Positions 60,262 through 64,000 of a DNA stretch of 64,000 nt are shown here, piece after piece (the stretch's first letter is position 1; each line of letters starts with the position of its first letter). The stretch is from positions 4,712,001 through 4,776,000 of the forward strand of contig NZ_CP133671.1 of NCBI RefSeq assembly GCF_031326345.1, written 5' to 3'. Below the pieces are notes generated by a model that was given only the letters and a program-made list of their open reading frames with translations, was not told the DNA's origin and did no database searches. The translations under genes and the position numbers were made by a program. The DNA is from Aureispira sp. CCB-E (GTDB taxonomy: Bacteria > Bacteroidota > Bacteroidia > Chitinophagales > Saprospiraceae).

Positions 60262-61890
60262 ATGCAAAAAATACTCTACACCATACTATTCTCATCACTA
60301 TTTTTTAGTCTTAAAGCCAATGATTTAAAACTGGACATTCAAAAAGCGTTATTAGTCTCTTCCGATCAGCAAGTGCAATCACAGCGTATTGCCAAAGTTT
60401 ACTTTGCCCTTTGCAACAATGTTATGGAACCTAAATTTTATCAAGAAAGAGATGAAGCCATTGAAAGATTTGACGAACAATTACATCAATTAAGCCTTTT
60501 TACTCCTACTGACGATATCAAGGAAAATATTCAAAACGTTCGTAGCATCTGGATAGAATACAAAAAAATTGCAGGGTGGAGCATCAAAAAAGACGCAGCA
60601 TCAAAATTATTAAAACAGTCTACTTTAATTTTACAAGCTACCAAAGCATTGCATGTGGCATATAGTAACTACAACAAATCTTTGACAACGCCTTCGGATA
60701 ACAGTGATCTAATTACCATTCAACAATACATCAAACAAAACCGCAATCAGCTTATTTTGATGCAGCGGATCATGCTGTATTACTTATCCGAAAAACAAGG
60801 TATTGACGCCACTGCTGCTGGACATAGTTTAAACGATGCTCAAAAATCATTTAGTAGGATTCTTGGTATTCTAGAAAAAGCAAAGATTACTTCTAAATCC
60901 ATTCAAAATAAATTAGCATTTATACGAGAAAATTGGACGGAAATCAACCAACATCTGATTTTTGTAGACAAAGACCAAAGTTATGTTGATGATATGTTAA
61001 ATCGTTCCAATTTAATTTCAAAAACGGTAGAAGAAGTTTCTGAAAAATACATTGAGTTAGCTGTCAAGTTAAACATTAGTTACTCAATTAACGAAGCTAC
61101 TATGCAAACGGTTTATATCCAAAAAATAGCCAAATCTTGTATAGCTAGTCTCAATGACCATATTGCTTATAAATATAAAAAAGAAGTTATTGAGGATGTA
61201 GAAGATTTTGAAGAACGCATGAATGCTATGCTTATCACAGCACAAACAGAGGATATCCGAATGGCTATTAATGTGGTAAAAACCATGTGGAAAAATTACA
61301 AGAACTTGGCGACTAATTTTAGTGCAATGGATGATATTCAAGCAACTAAATTAATTGAACAGGCTTATGTTATGATGGCTGCTTGCGATCGGGTTTCAGA
61401 TGAAATCGAAAAATATGCTTTGAAAACACCTTCTTACAGGGCTTTAAGTATCAAAGATGATGTTAAAGTTGATCCTAGTTTGGATATTACGCATCAGATC
61501 TATGTTTCTAGTGATTTGCGGATTACCTCTCAACGGGTAGCCCTCTATTTCATTATGAAAGCTTTAAATATTGATTCCGATTTATCTATCAAACGCCTCA
61601 ATACTTGCCTACAAGAATTTAAAAAACAATTGGAAGAACTAAAAGCATCTAGAATTAATAGTCCTGCTATGAGTGTTTTACTAGAAAGTTGTTATCAAGA
61701 ATGGGAGTGGATAAAAAATGCTTGTCAAAATACTACTAAAGAGGATATTGATGAGATGCTAAGTCAAACCAATATGCTTTCTAAAAAACTAATGAAATTA
61801 ACCAATTTATACGAACATAAAATGAATGATTTTTTTGCAGAAGATATCAAAGAGGAATCTCCTGCTGCTCAGGCAATGCCTCAAGATTAA
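60262..61890 (+). CDS. Secreted protein with four PilJ-type (type IV pili MCP N-terminal) repeats
   Basis: 542 residues with a signal peptide (about 1-20, FSLKAND). The rest is helical and built of four units of about 125 residues, each starting with a Q-R-I/V-A-like helix: VQSQRIAKVYFALCN (about 38), LILMQRIMLYYLSEK (about 162), VYIQKIAKSCIASLN (about 282) and ITSQRVALYFIMKAL (about 408). Each has a second helix ending in a W motif (IWIEYKKIAG, NWTEINQHL, MWKNYKNLA, EWEWIKNA). This resembles the PilJ N-terminal sensor domain, but there is no membrane helix, HAMP, or signalling domain. A periplasmic ligand-binding protein is plausible; this is inference. Confidence 0.8.
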   Translation: MQKILYTILFSSLFFSLKANDLKLDIQKALLVSSDQQVQSQRIAKVYFALCNNVMEPKFYQERDEAIERFDEQLHQLSLFTPTDDIKENIQNVRSIWIEYKKIAGWSIKKDAASKLLKQSTLILQATKALHVAYSNYNKSLTTPSDNSDLITIQQYIKQNRNQLILMQRIMLYYLSEKQGIDATAAGHSLNDAQKSFSRILGILEKAKITSKSIQNKLAFIRENWTEINQHLIFVDKDQSYVDDMLNRSNLISKTVEEVSEKYIELAVKLNISYSINEATMQTVYIQKIAKSCIASLNDHIAYKYKKEVIEDVEDFEERMNAMLITAQTEDIRMAINVVKTMWKNYKNLATNFSAMDDIQATKLIEQAYVMMAACDRVSDEIEKYALKTPSYRALSIKDDVKVDPSLDITHQIYVSSDLRITSQRVALYFIMKALNIDSDLSIKRLNTCLQEFKKQLEELKASRINSPAMSVLLESCYQEWEWIKNACQNTTKEDIDEMLSQTNMLSKKLMKLTNLYEHKMNDFFAEDIKEESPAAQAMPQD

Positions 61891-61908
61891 AACAGCAAAT
61901 CCTATTCT

Positions 61909-61950
61909 AAAAAGCGTTAAATCTTTTCATAAGGTTTAACGCTTTTTTAT
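61909..61950 (+). terminator. Terminator of the PilJ-repeat gene
   Basis: AAAAGCGTTAAA and TTTAACGCTTTT pair around a loop of about 13 bases, followed by a T-run, 19 bp past the stop. Confidence 0.9.
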
Positions 61951-62022
61951 TTATTTTCAACGGTCTACAAAACTACCTTTTTCTCTTTCTTATTTTAACC
62001 TAAAATTAAGATTGACTCTAAA

Positions 62023-62052
62023 TTGTGAAGTGGCAATTATATTGTATCTTCG
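62023..62052 (+). promoter_or_regulatory. arsC promoter
   Basis: TTG (62023-62025), a 19-bp spacer and TATCTTCG (62045-62052) match the Bacteroidota consensus TTG-N19-TAnnTTTG with one mismatch. This places transcription start near 62058 and rules out the upstream arsC start at 62012. Confidence 0.6.
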
Positions 62053-62092
62053 CAAGAGAATTGATCTCATAATGCCAAAACTATATATCCCA

Positions 62093-62440
62093 ATGAAAGC
62101 TACTATTTATCACAACCCTCGCTGTTCTAAAAGTAGAGATAGTTTAAATTTGCTAAAAGAAAAGAGTCTTGATTTTGAAATTGTTGAATACCTAAAAACA
62201 CCGCTAAATGCTGCTGAGATACAAACTTTATTAACCCAATTAGGTATCAAAGCTGAACAATTGATTCGAAAAAGTGAAGCCATCTATAAGGAGCATTACA
62301 AAGGAAAAGAACTGAACGAAAACGAATGGATAGAAGCTATGGTAAAACACCCAAAGCTAATTGAACGCCCTATTGTGGTGTACAAAAATAAAGCTGTGAT
62401 TGGTCGTCCACTAGAAAAAGTAGAAGAATTACTCGCATAA
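62093..62440 (+). CDS. arsC: ArsC-family arsenate reductase (glutaredoxin type)
   Basis: 115 residues from the ATG at 62093; another ATG at 62072 would add seven residues. The active-site motif is IYHNPRCSKSRDS with Cys11, followed by IVEYLKTPLNAAEI and ERPIVVYKNKAVIGRP. It reduces arsenate to arsenite with glutathione/glutaredoxin-type thiols, although many members of this family act on other substrates. No arsR or arsenite efflux gene is adjacent. A good promoter lies just upstream. Confidence 0.92.
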   Translation: MKATIYHNPRCSKSRDSLNLLKEKSLDFEIVEYLKTPLNAAEIQTLLTQLGIKAEQLIRKSEAIYKEHYKGKELNENEWIEAMVKHPKLIERPIVVYKNKAVIGRPLEKVEELLA

Positions 62441-62458
62441 AAGTGTAAAAAGTGATGC

Positions 62459-62522
62459 TTCAATAGTTAGCTGCGAAGCTAATCACCGACCACGAAGTAG
62501 CAGCGTAGCTAACTACGAATGC
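62459..62522. repeat. Dispersed intergenic repeat copy with inverted arms
   Basis: ATAGTTAGCTGCGAAGCTAA is followed by CCACGAAGTAGCAGCGTAGC and TAACTACG. The outer AGTTAGCT and AGCTAACT are inverted, so this copy could fold as a hairpin. Confidence 0.7.
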
Positions 62523-62654
62523 TTGTAACCTTCAAATATGTTGTAGATTCCCAATATTAACATTGACCTCCCCACATTTGCATATCTCTTGTTTTAAAAC
62601 AAACAATAAATGTGCATCTAACCTTTATTTATTGACTAAAGTCGTGCTCCATCA

Positions 62655-63791
62655 ATGCAACACCACAACCATACCAAGCCTAAAATATATGGCGATCACC
62701 AAGTTCGAGAAGCCATTCAAGAATTATTTAGTTATGAGGATTTTCTGGCAGGAATGAAAGCGTTTGTACCTCCTCAACTAAACAAATTAATATTAGACGA
62801 AAAAGATACTGTTCAAAGTGCTGATGATTTTCAAAAAAAGGTGATTCGCCCTTTTTTAAAAACGGTTGCACAGAGCAGCATTAGCAATTTTACGTTTAGT
62901 GGTACAGAACATTTATCCCCATCCAAAAGCTATTTGTTTGTTTCCAATCATCGAGATATTGTCTTAGATTCTGCTTATTTAAATATGGTTCTACTAGAAC
63001 AAGGTATGCGGACAAGTCAAATTGCCATTGGAGATAATTTAGTTGCCAACCGTTTGACAGAATTGCTATTCAAAATAAATAAAAGCTTTGTTGTTAAACG
63101 TTCTGGTAATCCTAGAGAAATTTACAACCATGCCGTGATTCTTTCTCAATATATCAAAGAAACACTTACAAAGGAAAAAGACTCTGTTTGGATTGCACAA
63201 CGGGAAGGGCGCGCCAAAGATGGCAATGACAAGACTCAAATTTCTTTGCTAAAAATGTTGAGTCTTTCTAGCAAAGACAACCTCGTAGAACATTTTAAAT
63301 CACTCAACATCACTCCTGTCTCAATTTCTTATGAATACGACCCTTGTGGCTATCTAAAAACGAAGGAGTATTTAAAGAAAAAGAAAGATCCTAATTACAA
63401 AAAAGTGTTTCATGATGATGCGCAACATTTGTTGTTGGGTATAAAGGGACATAAAGGTCATGTTCATTTTCATTTTGAAAAGCCACTCCACAAACGTCTT
63501 GATGCTCTGTATGAAGCCCCCAACCAAAAAGGAATGTTACTTAATTTGGCTGGCATAATAGACAAAGCCATTCATCTCAACTACCAATTGCACCCCATCA
63601 ACTACTACGCCTACGATCAACTTTTGAACTCGACTAATTACTCCTCAAAATATGCTCCTACCCAAGCTTCTTTAAAAGAGTTTTTTGATATGCTTATTGA
63701 AATGCTTCCTCTTGAAGAACAAACAGAAGGTCGGGAATTTATGCTTAAAATATATGCCAATCCTCTAAGCAATAAATTGAGTTATGGTTAA
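62655..63791 (+). CDS. PlsC-like 1-acylglycerol-3-phosphate acyltransferase family protein
   Basis: 378 residues. The acyltransferase motif is LFVSNHRDIVLDSAY (NHxxxxLD form of the H-x4-D site), followed by FVVKRSGNPREIYNHAV and VWIAQREGRAKDG, which correspond to the later PlsC motifs. The C-terminal third (about 235-378) is specific to a Bacteroidota subgroup. No membrane helix is evident, so peripheral membrane association is likely. The probable reaction is transfer of an acyl chain to a glycerophosphate-type acceptor; the exact substrate is not determined. Confidence 0.87.
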   Translation: MQHHNHTKPKIYGDHQVREAIQELFSYEDFLAGMKAFVPPQLNKLILDEKDTVQSADDFQKKVIRPFLKTVAQSSISNFTFSGTEHLSPSKSYLFVSNHRDIVLDSAYLNMVLLEQGMRTSQIAIGDNLVANRLTELLFKINKSFVVKRSGNPREIYNHAVILSQYIKETLTKEKDSVWIAQREGRAKDGNDKTQISLLKMLSLSSKDNLVEHFKSLNITPVSISYEYDPCGYLKTKEYLKKKKDPNYKKVFHDDAQHLLLGIKGHKGHVHFHFEKPLHKRLDALYEAPNQKGMLLNLAGIIDKAIHLNYQLHPINYYAYDQLLNSTNYSSKYAPTQASLKEFFDMLIEMLPLEEQTEGREFMLKIYANPLSNKLSYG

Positions 63792-64000
63792 TCAATAGTA
63801 TCAACAGGTTATTACTTCTAGAACAATTACTTTTGTTACTAGCCACGAGTTGTGTTGTGACTACATCGTACTTATTATTTGCGGCTTGCTTGTTTATAAG
63901 TCTACAAAATGGCTTAAAAAACGTCTAAGAGGCAATTAATTTTTTGTTTAAAAAAATCGTTTATTATTCTTATCTTACACGTCCCATTTACGAAAACATC

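Noticed and set aside
62012-62092. Upstream start for arsC
   Set aside because: A good promoter lies at 62023-62052, so the transcript would start after this codon, and the added residues are not family-like.

Overview
The window comes from an AT-rich member of the Bacteroidota, most likely a marine Saprospiria/Aureispira-like gliding bacterium. The sequence signs are long secreted proteins with SprB-type repeats ending in type IX secretion (T9SS) sorting domains, two TonB-dependent receptors, FISUMP-domain lipoproteins, many lipoproteins, and promoters of the Bacteroidota form TTG-N18/19-TAnnTTTG. The lineage name is inference. Genes are dense, mostly on the minus strand, and separated by clear hairpin terminators. 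I see no tRNA, rRNA, CRISPR array, prophage or intact insertion sequence.

Layout. 1-10 kb (minus): a subtilisin-like protease cut by the window edge, a SprB-repeat T9SS cargo protein and a TonB-dependent receptor, followed by kptA. 11-12.6 kb: a secreted MORN-repeat protein. 12.7-19.4 kb (minus): a tight five-gene operon joining two multi-pass membrane proteins (DUF2157, DUF4401), a GDYXXLXY protein, a large PAS/GAF histidine kinase and an unknown secreted protein. 19.7-23 kb (minus): an aminodeoxychorismate lyase-like protein, a small secreted protein and a fused acetate kinase-PduL protein. 23.5-30.7 kb: a leucine-rich-repeat protein, a propeller-like T9SS cargo, an ALDH16-type double aldehyde dehydrogenase next to a eukaryotic-type deoxyribose-phosphate aldolase, and PhoH. 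31-34.9 kb: a FISUMP lipoprotein, a 50-residue DUF2256 protein, an alpha/alpha-toroid lipoprotein and a membrane protein. 35-37.4 kb: a TPP riboswitch controlling thiS-thiC. 37.4-41.1 kb (minus): a second FISUMP lipoprotein, fabD and a concentrative nucleoside transporter with a large inserted loop. 41.5-49.7 kb (plus): a small coiled-coil protein, a 1442-residue T9SS type-B adhesin and a second TonB-dependent receptor. 49.8-52.3 kb (minus): an Lrp/AsnC regulator and an RNA-repair pair (HD-Pnk plus RNA ligase). 52.5-56.9 kb: a lipoprotein, a small conserved protein, lipB, a phosphoglucose/phosphomannose isomerase, yraN and msrA. 57.1-59.6 kb (minus): a RimB-RimK-aspartoacylase cluster. 60.2-63.8 kb (plus): a secreted protein built from four PilJ-like repeats, arsC and a PlsC-like acyltransferase.

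Functional threads. Nucleoside uptake (CNT transporter), deoxyribose-5-phosphate cleavage (DeoC), acetaldehyde oxidation (ALDH) and acetate/acetyl-CoA interconversion (AckA-PduL) could form one salvage-to-energy route, although the genes are not in one operon. RNA ligase, HD-Pnk and KptA together suggest an RNA end-repair capacity.

The intergenic DNA holds two repeat families. One is an imperfect palindromic, MITE-like element with TACTCCGTTGA / TCAACGGAGTA ends, in two good copies. The other is a dispersed short repeat with a GTAGCAGCGCAGCTAA core, seen in at least six gaps and nested inside one copy of the first family. These families, the kinase operon, the AckA-PduL fusion, the PilJ-repeat protein and the RNA-repair genes are the parts most worth following up.
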